Positions 1-9,332 of a DNA stretch of 64,000 nucleotides are shown here, in pieces; within the stretch, counting starts at the first letter, position 1; the number at the start of each line of letters is the position of its first letter. Source of the stretch: Sulfitobacter sp. SK012 (GTDB lineage Bacteria; Pseudomonadota; Alphaproteobacteria; Rhodobacterales; Rhodobacteraceae). The stretch spans positions 558,001 through 622,000 of the forward strand of contig NZ_CP025804.1 of assembly GCF_003352085.1 (NCBI RefSeq). The letters are read 5' to 3'. The position numbers and the translations under genes were made by a program. The notes beneath the pieces were generated by a model that saw nothing but the letters and a program-made list of their open reading frames with translations, searched no databases and was not told the DNA's origin.

Positions 1-1
1 G

Positions 2-2005
2 GCCGAGGGCGAGATGAACGCACTTCGGGCTGAGGCGGGCGCTTTGGCAAAGCTTGTTGAACGCGACACGGCTGAGGGCGGACAGATCCTTGATCGGTTG
101 CAAGTGGAGCATGGGTTTGAAAAGGCTCTTGGTGCGGCATTGGCAGATGATTTACGCGCCCCAGAGGTGGACGCTGATGGGCCGTCAGGCTGGGCCGTGT
201 TGCCTGATTTTGATACCGAACAAGCGCTGCCTTCTGGTGTGACGCCGTTGACCAACCATGTGTCGGTGCCTGCGGTGCTGTCGCGGCGTATGAGCCAGAT
301 CGGCCTTGTGGATGGGGATGATGGGCCGCAGCTTCAGGCGGCTTTGCAACCTGGTCAGCGACTTGTGTCGCCAGAGGGTGATTTGTGGCGGTGGGACGGA
401 TTTCGAGCCTGGGCCGAGGATGCGCCGTCGGCGGCCGCATTGCGGTTGCAGCAGCTCAACCGTTTGGAGGTTCTCAAGCAAGGTTTGGAACAAGCAAGCC
501 AACGGGCAGAAGGCGCGCGCGCGGCCCATGACGCGCTGACGCGCAGCCTTTTAGAGCAGACAGAGGCGGATAAAAAAGCGCGAGATGCCCGACGGGATGC
601 GGACCGCGCGATTGCTGATGCGGGCCGTGCGTTAAGCCGGGCAGAAGCAGATCGCAACTTGTCAGAGGGGCGGTTGGAATCGCTGGGTCTGGCCGTCAAG
701 CGCCACGAGGATGAGGCGATGGCCGCGCGTGGTCGGGTGCTGGAAGCCGAGCTTGCCTTGGCAGAGTTAGGCGACCTTGAGACAGCGCGGACAAGTGTTG
801 AAGATATCCGCATGACGGTTGAGGCTTCGCGGATCACCATGATGTCACGCCGTTCTGGTCATGATGAATTGCGCCGTGAGGGCGAAGCACGCTTGTCCCG
901 CGCGCAGACTGTGACGAAAGAACTGAGTGGGTGGCAGCACCGACTGGAAACCGCCGAGAAACGCAGCACAGAACTGGTGGAACGCAAGGATGCGTCTGAG
1001 GCAGAGCTAAAGGCCGCCAGCGCTGGACCCGCCGAGATTGCAGCAAAGCGTGATGAGTTGAGCATGGCGATCGCGAAAGCCGAAGCACGGCGTGCAGAGT
1101 CCATGGACAAGCTAACGACCGCGGAAAGCGTGTTGCGTGAGGCAACTTTGGCGGAGCGTGAGGCGGAGCGTGTAGCGTCGGAAGCGCGTGAGGGCCGTGC
1201 CCGGTCAGAGGCGCGCAGTGATGCAGCCAAGGAAACTGTGGCCGCTGCTGCAGAACGCATTGCTGAGGACCAACAGCTGACGCCGAACCAGCTCCTGACC
1301 CAGCTTGATGCCACACCTGATCACATGCCCGGCGCTGATGCGCTTGAGGCGGATGTGAACCGATTGAAACGTCAGCGTGATGCTTTGGGGGCCGTGAACC
1401 TGCGCGCCGAAGAAGACGCCAAAGAGGTTCAAGAGGAGCACGATACGCTGGTTAGCGAAAAGGCGGATCTTGAAGAGGCGATCAAAACTTTACGCGCGGG
1501 GATCGCCAGCCTGAACCGAGAAGGTCGCGAGCGGTTGTTGACAGCATTCGAGCAGGTCAATTCCAACTTCTCCATGCTCTTTAGGCATCTATTTAATGGC
1601 GGCGAAGCCAATTTGGTGATGGTCGAATCCGATGACCCGTTGGAGGCCGGACTTGAGATTATGTGCCAGCCACCGGGCAAGAAGCTTAGCACGCTCAGCC
1701 TGCTGTCTGGCGGGGAACAGACGCTCACCGCCATGGCGCTGATTTTTGCCGTATTCCTTGCCAACCCGGCCCCGATTTGTGTGCTCGACGAAGTTGACGC
1801 CCCGTTGGACGACGCCAATGTGACACGGTTCTGCGATCTGTTGGATGAGATGTGTCGCCAAACTGATACGCGGTTTTTGATCATTACCCACCACGCAGTT
1901 ACGATGGCGCGGATGGACCGTTTGTTCGGCGTCACCATGGCCGAACAAGGCGTGAGCCAACTCGTATCGGTCGATCTGAAAAAAGCGGAAACGATGGTCG
2001 CGTAA
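2..2005 (+). CDS. smc: Chromosome segregation protein SMC, C-terminal part (5' end off window)
   Basis: SMC is the ATP-driven coiled-coil subunit of the condensin-like complex that organises and segregates the nucleoid. The reading frame is open from base 2, so the N-terminal Walker A lobe, first coiled coil and most of the hinge lie outside the window. Visible are a hinge-proximal segment (LVSPEGDLWRWDGF, encoded near 363-410), a long Ala/Glu/Arg-rich coiled coil to about base 1560, and the C-terminal ATPase lobe: ABC signature LSGGEQ at 1703-1720 and Walker B/D-loop VLDEVDAPLDD from 1781. About 667 residues are seen; full alphaproteobacterial SMCs are near 1150. The internal ATG at 14 is not a plausible start. 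Confidence 0.95.
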   Translation, partial: AEGEMNALRAEAGALAKLVERDTAEGGQILDRLQVEHGFEKALGAALADDLRAPEVDADGPSGWAVLPDFDTEQALPSGVTPLTNHVSVPAVLSRRMSQIGLVDGDDGPQLQAALQPGQRLVSPEGDLWRWDGFRAWAEDAPSAAALRLQQLNRLEVLKQGLEQASQRAEGARAAHDALTRSLLEQTEADKKARDARRDADRAIADAGRALSRAEADRNLSEGRLESLGLAVKRHEDEAMAARGRVLEAELALAELGDLETARTSVEDIRMTVEASRITMMSRRSGHDELRREGEARLSRAQTVTKELSGWQHRLETAEKRSTELVERKDASEAELKAASAGPAEIAAKRDELSMAIAKAEARRAESMDKLTTAESVLREATLAEREAERVASEAREGRARSEARSDAAKETVAAAAERIAEDQQLTPNQLLTQLDATPDHMPGADALEADVNRLKRQRDALGAVNLRAEEDAKEVQEEHDTLVSEKADLEEAIKTLRAGIASLNREGRERLLTAFEQVNSNFSMLFRHLFNGGEANLVMVESDDPLEAGLEIMCQPPGKKLSTLSLLSGGEQTLTAMALIFAVFLANPAPICVLDEVDAPLDDANVTRFCDLLDEMCRQTDTRFLIITHHAVTMARMDRLFGVTMAEQGVSQLVSVDLKKAETMVA

Positions 2006-2047
2006 ACGTTTATGGTGCGGCGGGCGGCTGCGGCCTAACCTGTGACC

Positions 2048-2398
2048 ATGTTGCGCTTTCTTATCTTCTTTTTGGTGCTGCCCTTTGCGTCTTTGGCGGC
2101 AGAGTTTGCAGTTCTCAAGGATGATGTGATTTTATCGCGCGAAGAAGTCACTGCCGTCACACAACGCCACCTGCTTTCGTTCTACGAAGGCGGCCAATCG
2201 CGTTATTCTTCAGGTGGGGCCTATAGTTACACCTATGACGGCGGTGCCACAGCATTCGGGACCTATCAAGTCGATGCCGACGGTGTGGTCTGCATCACTT
2301 TTCGCAATGGGCGCAGTCGCTGCGATCGGTTTGTCCACAGCCACGGCCGACTTGTGATGGTGACCGAGGCTGGGGACCGTTTTGCAATCCGACCTTGA
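2048..2398 (+). CDS. Small secreted protein of unknown function
   Basis: A 116-residue protein with a clear signal peptide: MLRFLIFFLVLPFASLAAEF, with likely cleavage after the LAA. The mature part is about 98 residues, rich in Tyr/Gly/Ser, with two cysteines around a GVVCITFRNGRSRCDRF segment that could form a disulfide in the periplasm. I do not recognise the family. The ATG at 2048 is chosen over a GTG six bases upstream because the hydrophobic core starts directly after it. It lies 42 bases after smc on the same strand and ends one base before the convergent rhodanese gene. Function unknown. Confidence 0.6.
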   Translation: MLRFLIFFLVLPFASLAAEFAVLKDDVILSREEVTAVTQRHLLSFYEGGQSRYSSGGAYSYTYDGGATAFGTYQVDADGVVCITFRNGRSRCDRFVHSHGRLVMVTEAGDRFAIRP

Positions 2399-2399
2399 G

Positions 2400-2792
2400 T
2401 TAATCGTCCTTGCGTTCGACCGGGCCGCCAGCCTTTTCCCAACCTGAGAAACCTTCCTTGAGGTGCGCTGCCTCAAAACCCATGTCTTGTAATGTCGCGA
2501 CGGAAATGGCGGAACGCCAACCAGAGGCGCAATGGAAGACAAACTTCTTGTCCTCGGCAAAGACATCTTTGAAGTACGGGCTGTCGGGGTCGACCCAGAA
2601 TTCCAGCATGCCGCGCGGGCAATGAAAACTGCCGGGGATAAAACCGCTGCGTTCGCGTTCGCGAGGATCACGTAGGTCGACGATCTGGACGTTGGGGTCA
2701 GCGGCCATTGCGATCGCCTCAACGCTGTCGATTTCCTCAATGCGGGCACGGGCGCGCGCGACCATTTCAGCGGCTGTGATTTTCAGAGACAT
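2400..2792 (-). CDS. Rhodanese-like domain protein
   Basis: A single-domain sulfurtransferase-like protein of 130 residues. The active-site loop HCASGWRS carries the catalytic Cys88, which would form a persulfide; VDLRDPRERE near residue 38 is the conserved CH2A-type segment. No signal peptide, so it is probably cytoplasmic. The true sulfur donor and acceptor are not shown by the sequence. It sits 11 bases downstream of the transglycosylase gene on the same strand, so co-transcription is likely, but no functional link between the two is evident. Confidence 0.85.
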   Translation of the reverse strand: MSLKITAAEMVARARARIEEIDSVEAIAMAADPNVQIVDLRDPRERERSGFIPGSFHCPRGMLEFWVDPDSPYFKDVFAEDKKFVFHCASGWRSAISVATLQDMGFEAAHLKEGFSGWEKAGGPVERKDD

Positions 2793-2803
2793 GAGGTGTC
2801 CTT

Positions 2804-3970
2804 TCAGAGTTGCTGCAAGAGCTTTGGGGTGGGCCAGCCATCGACGGGCAGGCCAAGGCGTGTTTGTTCGGCGCGCACTGCCGCGCGGGTGCCACTGCCA
2901 AGGATACCGTCGATTTTGCCGACATCATAGCCACGTGCGGCCAGCTTGCTTTGCAGTGATTTCATCTGGCCACCATTCAAACCTGTCGCAGGATTGCCCG
3001 CGTCATAAACCTGTGCGCCCTGTAGGCGGGTGCCAAAATACGCAGCAGTTAAAACGTAGGTAAAGCTTTGGTTCCATTCGAAATAGACTCGAAAATTAGG
3101 GTAAGCGACAAATGCTGGACCGGCGCGACCTTGAGGGATCAAGATGGACGCAGTGAGCGGATCGGATAAAGGACCATTGCGCGGGGTCACCCCAAGTGAT
3201 TGCCAGTCAGCAACGGTTTTTGTGGTTTCGAGCCCGGTAAGAGACCAATCAAAATCCGCAGGCAAAGTGACTTCGGCCAACCAAGGTTCATCAGCGCGCC
3301 AGCCAAGGGATTTGAGCATATTCGCGCCTGAGATCAGTGCATCAGGCGGAGAGGTTTTCAGGCTGACTTTGCCATCGCCATCGCCGTCGGTGCCGTTCTC
3401 GAGGATGTCACGCGGCAGCATCTGAACCATGCCAATTTCGCCGGCCCAGGCACCTGTGGTGGTCCCAGGGTTAAACTCGCCCTTTGCAAAAAGCTCCATT
3501 GCGGCGAAGATTTGCGGACGGAAGAGCTCTGGCCGGCGGCAATCATGGGCTAATGTTGCCAGTGCGTTGGCTGTGTTGAAATCGCCTTGAAAGCTGCCGT
3601 AATCCGTTTCGAATGCCCAAAAGGCTAGCAGGACGCCACGATCCACACCGTAGTCGGTTTCAATTCGGTCAAAGACCGCATCGTATTTCTTGCCCATTGC
3701 GATGCCACGGTTAAGGCGATCAGCAGAGATCAGGCGGCGCGAGAAATCGATGAAGGGGCGTTGGAACACACCTTGCGCTTGATCAGCACGCAAAACAGCA
3801 GGGTCTTGGCGTACGGTTTTGAAGAAAGCATCCGCCGTGGCTGTGGGTATGCCGATGGCGACAGCCTCAGTTTTTAGCCCATCGATGAATGCGGGGAAGG
3901 ACCCGCCACAGCTGGCGGCAGCGATCATGGGGCATATGGTGAGAGCAGCAGCAAAAATATAGGAACGCAT
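2804..3970 (-). CDS. Lytic murein transglycosylase, MltB type, with C-terminal peptidoglycan-binding domain
   Basis: Cleaves the MurNAc-GlcNAc bond of peptidoglycan with 1,6-anhydro ring formation, in the periplasm. The 388-residue protein has a signal sequence (residues 1-19, ending AAAS, just before Cys21), an SLT/MltB catalytic domain with the catalytic glutamate in FWAFETDYGS (Glu121), and a C-terminal PG_binding_1 domain over roughly the last 65 residues (GKIDGILGSGTRAAV). The leader could be read as a lipobox, but AAASC is a weak match, so lipoprotein status is uncertain. Length is normal for the alphaproteobacterial MltB family. Confidence 0.9.
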   Translation of the reverse strand: MRSYIFAAALTICPMIAAASCGGSFPAFIDGLKTEAVAIGIPTATADAFFKTVRQDPAVLRADQAQGVFQRPFIDFSRRLISADRLNRGIAMGKKYDAVFDRIETDYGVDRGVLLAFWAFETDYGSFQGDFNTANALATLAHDCRRPELFRPQIFAAMELFAKGEFNPGTTTGAWAGEIGMVQMLPRDILENGTDGDGDGKVSLKTSPPDALISGANMLKSLGWRADEPWLAEVTLPADFDWSLTGLETTKTVADWQSLGVTPRNGPLSDPLTASILIPQGRAGPAFVAYPNFRVYFEWNQSFTYVLTAAYFGTRLQGAQVYDAGNPATGLNGGQMKSLQSKLAARGYDVGKIDGILGSGTRAAVRAEQTRLGLPVDGWPTPKLLQQL

Positions 3971-3986
3971 GGTTTTCCTTCGATGG

Positions 3987-4898
3987 TTACGACAGCAGGC
4001 TTAAGATGGCCGTTGTGGCTAAAGTCAGTGCCCAAGCTTGCCACAGGCGGGTGATGGCCGCGTCGATTGCGGGCGGGCCGATGTCGCGCGCACCCAAGCC
4101 ATTAACCCATGCAAAAGGTTGCATCACGCCATCATAGGCGCGGGGCCCGGCGAGTGCCACATCTATGGCGCGCGCCATTGCGGCCTCGGGCCAACCAGCA
4201 TTCGGCGAACGGTGTAGCCGGGCATCCGCCGCGATTTCGCGCCACTGGTTCATAGCGTTGCCGGGGATTGCGATCAGCAGGGCAGTCAGGCGGGCGGGTA
4301 TCCAATTGAGCAGGTCATCCATGCGCGCGGCAGCTTTGCCGAACTGTTCGTGGCGCGGTGTGCGGTAGCCTATCATGCTGTCGGCGGTGTTCACGATTTT
4401 GTAAATCAGAAGTCCGGGTAGACCGCCGATCAGGAACCAAAAAGCCGGTGCAATCACCCCATCTCCAAGGTTCTCTGCGCCACTTTCAATGGCAGAGCGG
4501 GCGATGGCAGGCGCGTCCATTTGGGCAGTATCGCGGCTGACGATCATGGCGACGGCGCGCCGACCCTCAGGCAACGACATGCGCAAACCACTGGCAACTG
4601 CGCGCACGTGATCCACCAAGGAGTGCTGCGCCAAAAGGATGGCGGCGATGAGGATCTCGACAACAGCCCCTAGCAAACTGAGAGCCCAGCCCAAGAGCGC
4701 AGCCCCAAGTATGAGCACAACGAGGGTAACGCATCCTTTGAACAGGCGGTTTTCTCCGGCGTTCAGGCGATGTTCCAGCGTATCGACAGCGCGGCCCATT
4801 AACACGGCAGGATGTGGCAAACGCGACCACAGCCAGCGCGGTTCTCCAAATATCCCATCAAGCAACATCGCGAAGAAGAGTAGAGTTGGTGTGGTCAT
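3987..4898 (-). CDS. cobD: Adenosylcobinamide-phosphate synthase (CobD/CbiB)
   Basis: Integral membrane enzyme that attaches the aminopropanol arm to adenosylcobyric acid in late cobalamin synthesis. The 303-residue protein begins with the family hallmark [13 protein letters not shown] and continues with [14 protein letters not shown]; later [15 protein letters not shown] and [12 protein letters not shown] are also typical. Several hydrophobic segments are visible near residues 55-90 and at the C terminus. Its start overlaps the stop of the cobC-like gene by four bases, so translation is probably coupled. No cobalamin riboswitch is recognisable upstream of the pair. Confidence 0.93.
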   Translation of the reverse strand: MTTPTLLFFAMLLDGIFGEPRWLWSRLPHPAVLMGRAVDTLEHRLNAGENRLFKGCVTLVVLILGAALLGWALSLLGAVVEILIAAILLAQHSLVDHVRAVASGLRMSLPEGRRAVAMIVSRDTAQMDAPAIARSAIESGAENLGDGVIAPAFWFLIGGLPGLLIYKIVNTADSMIGYRTPRHEQFGKAAARMDDLLNWIPARLTALLIAIPGNAMNQWREIAADARLHRSPNAGWPEAAMARAIDVALAGPRAYDGVMQPFAWVNGLGARDIGPPAIDAAITRLWQAWALTLATTAILSLLS

Positions 4899-5836
4899 GC
4901 GAGTGCGGCCTCAAGCCGCTTCCAATGGGCCGGTGCGGGCAAGCCAAGGCGTAGCCATCGGGGGTTGTAAGGGAAGGTGCGGCTCCAGATGTGCGATTGT
5001 GCAAGGCGGGTCTGCACGGTGGTGGCGTCGGCGACATCATAAAGCCGAAAGAGGCTGGTACCGCCGACGAGGGTCGCGCCAGTGGACAGCATCAATCCGT
5101 CCAGACGGGCAGCATCGGTCGTGAGACGGGCACGTGTCGCATTTGCCCAGTCTTGGTCGCGCAATGCGGCGGTTCCGATGCTGAGCGCCGGTCCGGCCAC
5201 GGGCCACGGCCCCAGCATTTGCGCCAGCTGGGCCGTAAGTTTTGGGTCTCCGATCACAAAACCCAAGCGCAACCCGGCGAGGCCCCAGAATTTACCAAAG
5301 CTCTTTAGAATCAGGGTGCCGGGTGTGCTTGCATTGGCCATCAATGTTGCCTGCGGAGTTACGTCGCAAAAACTCTCATCGATGATCCTGAGATCGCCCG
5401 TGAGGTCCTGTACGCACCAGATACGCCCATCGGGGTTGTTGGGATTCACATGGACGCTTGCGCTGCCGCCGCTGCCCCGGATTTCCCAGCCAGCAGCAGC
5501 AAAGCTTGCGGCATGTTCGTTATAAGTGGGGCCGGGAATGGCGACGGTCCCTATTTCTGCCAGACGCGGTATCATTGCGATGGGTGCAGAGGCCCCTGGC
5601 GTGGCAGTCAGGCCCACGCTGTCGGGCGCTTGCCAAAAACTGCGGGCCGCATCGCACAGCGCGTTTTGTGCGGCGCGATCTGGTAGCGCTGTCCAAGCAT
5701 CGGTTGGCAGTTGGGGCAGGGGGTATGGCACCGGATTGATCCCAGTCGATAAATCAATCCATCTGGACCGATCCCCACCAAACTGCGCGGCTGCAGCATC
5801 AATTCCGCCACCATGATCAAGATTTCTTTTAGTCAA
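4895..5836 (-). CDS. cobC: Threonine-phosphate decarboxylase-like PLP enzyme (CobC)
   Basis: Fold-type I PLP enzyme that in the cobalamin pathway makes (R)-1-amino-2-propanol phosphate from threonine phosphate. The 313-residue sequence opens with [15 protein letters not shown], typical of CobC, has [10 protein letters not shown] near residue 131 and a Schiff-base lysine in [15 protein letters not shown] (Lys182 by alignment with CobD-type enzymes). It is somewhat shorter than general aminotransferases, as expected for the subfamily. It is the first gene of a two-gene unit with cobD (four-base overlap). The window also encodes a cobalamin adenosyltransferase at 41.8 kb. Confidence 0.88.
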   Translation of the reverse strand: MTKRNLDHGGGIDAAAAQFGGDRSRWIDLSTGINPVPYPLPQLPTDAWTALPDRAAQNALCDAARSFWQAPDSVGLTATPGASAPIAMIPRLAEIGTVAIPGPTYNEHAASFAAAGWEIRGSGGSASVHVNPNNPDGRIWCVQDLTGDLRIIDESFCDVTPQATLMANASTPGTLILKSFGKFWGLAGLRLGFVIGDPKLTAQLAQMLGPWPVAGPALSIGTAALRDQDWANATRARLTTDAARLDGLMLSTGATLVGGTSLFRLYDVADATTVQTRLAQSHIWSRTFPYNPRWLRLGLPAPAHWKRLEAALA

Positions 5837-6015
5837 TTAATTCTTCCGTGGATCATAGTGTGTCGGCTAGTTTTCGCCATATGCCTAACCTCTAAAAGCT
5901 GAAAACCGCCCGAATCTCAACCCAGCATTAACCCGTTAACGAATATCGCTTTTGTTAACCGATTGTTAAGGAATTCGGCGCACGCCTAAGAGGGACGACT
6001 TGGGATGTTTGAATT

Positions 6016-6408
6016 ATGCAGCGTTTTCAGAAAGATTTGATGAGAGTGCTTATTGTTGAAAGCCAACCGGAACTCGGTGGGCTTTGGCAGCGCCATCTTG
6101 TGCGCCAAGGCATGGTTGTTGCCCGCGTAGATGGCCAGAATGAAGCGACGGATTACCTTGCAAATCATCAGGTTGATATCATTATCCTCGATCTGGTGAT
6201 CGACGAAGGATCGGCGCTCGCGGTCGCAGATTATGCCAACTATCGCCAGCCAGACGCACGGGTGATCTTTGTGACCAATACGACGTTTTTCTCGGACGGG
6301 TCGATTTTTGCGCATTCAGCAAATGCGCGCGCCTATGTACAAAGCAATACTCCGCCCGAAGACCTTGCCGCGATGGTCGAACATTACGGGTCAGAAGCGC
6401 GGCCTTAG
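6016..6408 (+). CDS. Single-domain response-regulator receiver protein, degenerate
   Basis: A 130-residue stand-alone CheY-like domain with no output domain. The putative phosphoacceptor is Asp59 in DIIILDLVID, and a hydroxyl residue follows in VIFVTNT. Two hallmarks are altered: the N-terminal acidic pair is ESQPE (Glu15-Ser16) rather than DD/DE, and the conserved lysine before the proline in the beta5-alpha5 loop is missing (AYVQSNTPPEDL). It may therefore be phosphorylated poorly or act as a phosphorylation-independent adaptor. No histidine kinase is adjacent. The ATG at 6016 is used; ATG 6040 would still leave a complete domain. Confidence 0.8.
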   Translation: MQRFQKDLMRVLIVESQPELGGLWQRHLVRQGMVVARVDGQNEATDYLANHQVDIIILDLVIDEGSALAVADYANYRQPDARVIFVTNTTFFSDGSIFAHSANARAYVQSNTPPEDLAAMVEHYGSEARP

Positions 6409-6430
6409 CGAGCCGCGCCGTTGCAACATA

Positions 6431-7405
6431 TTAGCTCCGTGAATGTGGAGCATACCAATCCAGCACTGGATTGGTCGGAATGATCCGGTGGGGGTTAATC
6501 GTTTCGTGGCTGTAGTGGTAATGCCGCACGATATGATCGAAATTCACAGTCTCTGCGACGCCGGGTATCTGATAAAGCTCGCGGGTGTAGGCCCAGATAT
6601 TCGGATAATCGATGATCCGGCGGCGATTACATTTGAAATGCAAGTGGTACACCAGATCAAAACGCGCCAGCGTGGTGAACAGCCTCCAATCCGCTTCGGT
6701 CAGGCGGTCCCCAGCGAGGTAGCGGTTTTCTGAGAGGATGGATTCGACCCAATCGAGGCTGTCGAAAAGGGGCCCAACGGCCGCGTCGTAAGCTTCTTGG
6801 GTGGTCGCAAACCCGGCTTTATAGACGCCATTGTTGATCGTGTCATAGATGCGGTCATTAATCGGGGCGATCGTTTCGTGCAGGTCGGTTGGCCAATAAT
6901 CGTCGGTGTTTCCAGTGATCCCATCAAAGGCACTGTTGAACATCCGAATAATCTCAGAGCTTTCGTTTGAGACGATTGTTTCTTGGACGCGGTCCCACAG
7001 GATTGGCACGGTCACCCGGCCTGTGAACGCCGGATTCGCCCGGGTGTAGATGTCGCGCGCAAACGGGAGACCAAACTGAGCGTCGCCTGTTGCGCCGGGG
7101 TAATCATCCGCAAACGTCCAGCCCTCATCCAGCATATCGGGATGCACGGCTGAGACGCCAATATGTTCCTGTAATCCTTTGAGCGCGCGAAAAATCAGCG
7201 TGCGGTGCGCCCAGGGGCAGGCGAGGCTAACATAGAGATGATACCGGTCTGTCTCGGCCTTGAAACCGGCGTCGCCGGTCGGGCCTGCGCTGCCGTCTAC
7301 GGTGATCCAGTTGCGGAACTTTGCCTCGTCGCGCTTAAAACTGCCGCCTGATGCGCTGGTATCATACCACTTGTCTTGCCATTTTCCGTCTACCAAAAGG
7401 CCCAT
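6431..7405 (-). CDS. Glutathionyl-hydroquinone reductase (Xi-class glutathione transferase)
   Basis: Reduces glutathionyl-(hydro)quinones with glutathione, a quinone detoxification or recycling role in the cytoplasm. The 324-residue protein matches the YqjG/ECM4 family in length and layout: N-terminal thioredoxin-like domain with the catalytic cysteine in SLACPWAHRTL (Cys63), followed by the all-helical GST C-terminal domain with NRYLAGDRLTEADWRLF. The segment RRRIIDYPNIWAYTREL is also typical. It is monocistronic and convergent with the receiver gene (22-base gap). Physiological substrate not deducible here. Confidence 0.9.
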   Translation of the reverse strand: MGLLVDGKWQDKWYDTSASGGSFKRDEAKFRNWITVDGSAGPTGDAGFKAETDRYHLYVSLACPWAHRTLIFRALKGLQEHIGVSAVHPDMLDEGWTFADDYPGATGDAQFGLPFARDIYTRANPAFTGRVTVPILWDRVQETIVSNESSEIIRMFNSAFDGITGNTDDYWPTDLHETIAPINDRIYDTINNGVYKAGFATTQEAYDAAVGPLFDSLDWVESILSENRYLAGDRLTEADWRLFTTLARFDLVYHLHFKCNRRRIIDYPNIWAYTRELYQIPGVAETVNFDHIVRHYHYSHETINPHRIIPTNPVLDWYAPHSRS

Positions 7406-7514
7406 GTCACTCTCCGTTTAAGTACATCGGTACAGTGGCGCAGAAATCAGTGTTAGAAAACAGACCCAAGTGCGCGGAGGGGTCTGCACCAATGCACAGA
7501 CCACCCACGGTTCT

Positions 7515-8705
7515 TTATTGTAGATCTTTGAAAGCTTCGGCGAGGCGGTTGCAGGCATCCTCTACGCGAGCGCGAGGCGTGCCGAGATTAAAGCGCATAA
7601 AGCTCTCACCGCCTTTGCCAAAGCTAATTCCATGATTGGCGGCGATGCCTGCGTTCTTTTGGATGCGCGTGGTTATTTCATCGCGGGACATGCCGGTGTC
7701 ATCAAAATCCACCCACGCAAGATAGGTCGCCTCAAGCGGCATGGATTTAAGTCCCGGAATTGCATTGATTGCCGCGTCGAAAAGCTGCCGGTTGCCATCC
7801 AGATAGGCGACCAAATCGTCAACCCAAGCGGCCCCTTCCTGCGAATAGGCGGCAGTGGCCATAAACAAACCAAAGGAGTTTGCCGAAAGGCCAAGTGCGG
7901 CCATGCGTGTTGCAAAGCGTGCGCGCAGTTTGTCATCCGCGATAATGACATTGCCAGAATGCGAACCCGCGATGTTAAAGGTCTTGGTGGTTGCGGTCAT
8001 CATCACCAGCCGGTCTGAGATCCCGTCGAGCAAGGCCATGGCAATATGTCTTTTGCCGGGCATCACCAGATCATGGTGTATCTCATCGGAGACCAACACC
8101 AGATCATGACGAATTGCGAAATCGGCGACGGTTTGCAGTTCTGCGCGGCTCCATACGGTGCCGCCGGGGTTGTGCGGCGAGCATAGGATCAGCATTTTTT
8201 CGTTGCCCGTCATTTGGGCCTCATATGCATCAAAATCCATAGCATAGCGGCCATCAACATTTTTCAACGGACATTCCACCACTTCGCGCCCTGCAGCTGA
8301 AATTACGCGGGCAAACGCGTGGTAGACTGGGGTAAACAGGATCACGCCATCGCCGGGCTGAGTAAAGGCGTCGATACACATGGCTGTGCCGTTCACAAGG
8401 CCGTGTGTGGTAAAGATATGATCTGGGTTCACAGCCCAGCCGTGGCGGTTTTCCATCCACCAGCAGATCGCGGCGCGGTATTCGGTCTCATCGCCGAAAT
8501 ACCCGAAGATGCCATGATCGACCATACCCTGCACCGCGTCCTGAACGACACGAGGTGCGGGAAAATCCATATCTGCGACCCACATAGCAATGCCGGTATC
8601 GGGGGACACACCGAAGAGCTTTTCCATCGTGTCCCACTTCGAGCAGTGGGTGCCGCGGCGGTCGATGGGGGTGTCAAAGCTTGTGATGGAGGTGTCAAAA
8701 CTCAT
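7515..8705 (-). CDS. MalY/PatB-type PLP aminotransferase (probable cystathionine beta-lyase)
   Basis: Fold-type I PLP enzyme of 396 residues. The start MSFDTSITSFDTPIDRRGTH leads into SKWDTMEKLFGV and MWVADMDFP, a signature of MalY/PatB C-S lyases. Further motifs are CSPHNPGGTVW (177-187), SDEIHHDL (206-213) and the Schiff-base lysine in TTKTFNIAGSHSGN (Lys241). Most family members cleave cystathionine or other cysteine S-conjugates. The frame stays open far upstream, but the ATG at 8705 fits the family start and avoids overlap with the divergent def gene, whose start lies about 109 bases away. Confidence 0.9.
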   Translation of the reverse strand: MSFDTSITSFDTPIDRRGTHCSKWDTMEKLFGVSPDTGIAMWVADMDFPAPRVVQDAVQGMVDHGIFGYFGDETEYRAAICWWMENRHGWAVNPDHIFTTHGLVNGTAMCIDAFTQPGDGVILFTPVYHAFARVISAAGREVVECPLKNVDGRYAMDFDAYEAQMTGNEKMLILCSPHNPGGTVWSRAELQTVADFAIRHDLVLVSDEIHHDLVMPGKRHIAMALLDGISDRLVMMTATTKTFNIAGSHSGNVIIADDKLRARFATRMAALGLSANSFGLFMATAAYSQEGAAWVDDLVAYLDGNRQLFDAAINAIPGLKSMPLEATYLAWVDFDDTGMSRDEITTRIQKNAGIAANHGISFGKGGESFMRFNLGTPRARVEDACNRLAEAFKDLQ

Positions 8706-8813
8706 GGGGTGTCTCCTGTTTACGCTCTTGTGATCGCGCCGGACACTAACGGCAAACAAGGAACCTGCAAGGGCCAGCTTGCAGGATGGCCTAGGGTGTC
8801 CTACATGATCGCC

Positions 8814-9332
8814 ATGATACGCCCTATCCTTTTGCACCCCGATCCCCGGCTTAAGAAAGCCTGCGCGCCCGTTGTCGACCTGACAGATGAGCTGCGCAGC
8901 CTTGCCGATGACATGCTGTCGACAATGTATGACGCACCTGGTGTGGGTCTTGCTGCGCCGCAGGTGGGCGTTTTGAGCCGTCTTATCGTGCTCGATTGCG
9001 TGAAGGCCGAAGGCGAAACGCCGCGGCCTTTGATCATGTTCAACCCGAAGATTGTCGGGGTGTCTGAAGAGATGAACACCTACGAGGAAGGCTGCCTCAG
9101 CATTCCTGAGCAATTCGCGGATGTTACGCGCCCTGCCGAGGTCGAAGTGACGTGGATGGACCGCGATGGCAAAGAGATGCGTGAAGAGATGGATCAGCTG
9201 TGGGCCACATGTGTGCAGCACGAGATCGATCATCTGGACGGCAAATTGTTTATCGATCACATCAAGCCGTTGAGACGCCAGATGATTACGCGCAAGATGG
9301 TCAAGCTCAAGCGTGAGATTGCGCGCGGATGA
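8814..9332 (+). CDS. def: Peptide deformylase 1, canonical
   Basis: Removes the N-formyl group from nascent proteins using a catalytic divalent metal, usually Fe(II). All three motifs are intact in this 172-residue protein: GVGLAAPQVG (43-52), EGCLS with metal ligand Cys94, and QHEIDH with His136, Glu137 and His140. An in-frame ATG nine bases earlier (8805) is possible; 8814 gives the usual MIRPILLHPDPRL start. It is the first of three tandem deformylase genes; its stop overlaps the start of the next by four bases (ATGA), implying translational coupling. Confidence 0.96.
   Translation: MIRPILLHPDPRLKKACAPVVDLTDELRSLADDMLSTMYDAPGVGLAAPQVGVLSRLIVLDCVKAEGETPRPLIMFNPKIVGVSEEMNTYEEGCLSIPEQFADVTRPAEVEVTWMDRDGKEMREEMDQLWATCVQHEIDHLDGKLFIDHIKPLRRQMITRKMVKLKREIARG

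Noticed and set aside
3987..6015. Possible cobalamin riboswitch upstream of cobC-cobD
   Set aside because: No B12-box-like sequence or convincing structure was seen in the 179 bases upstream.
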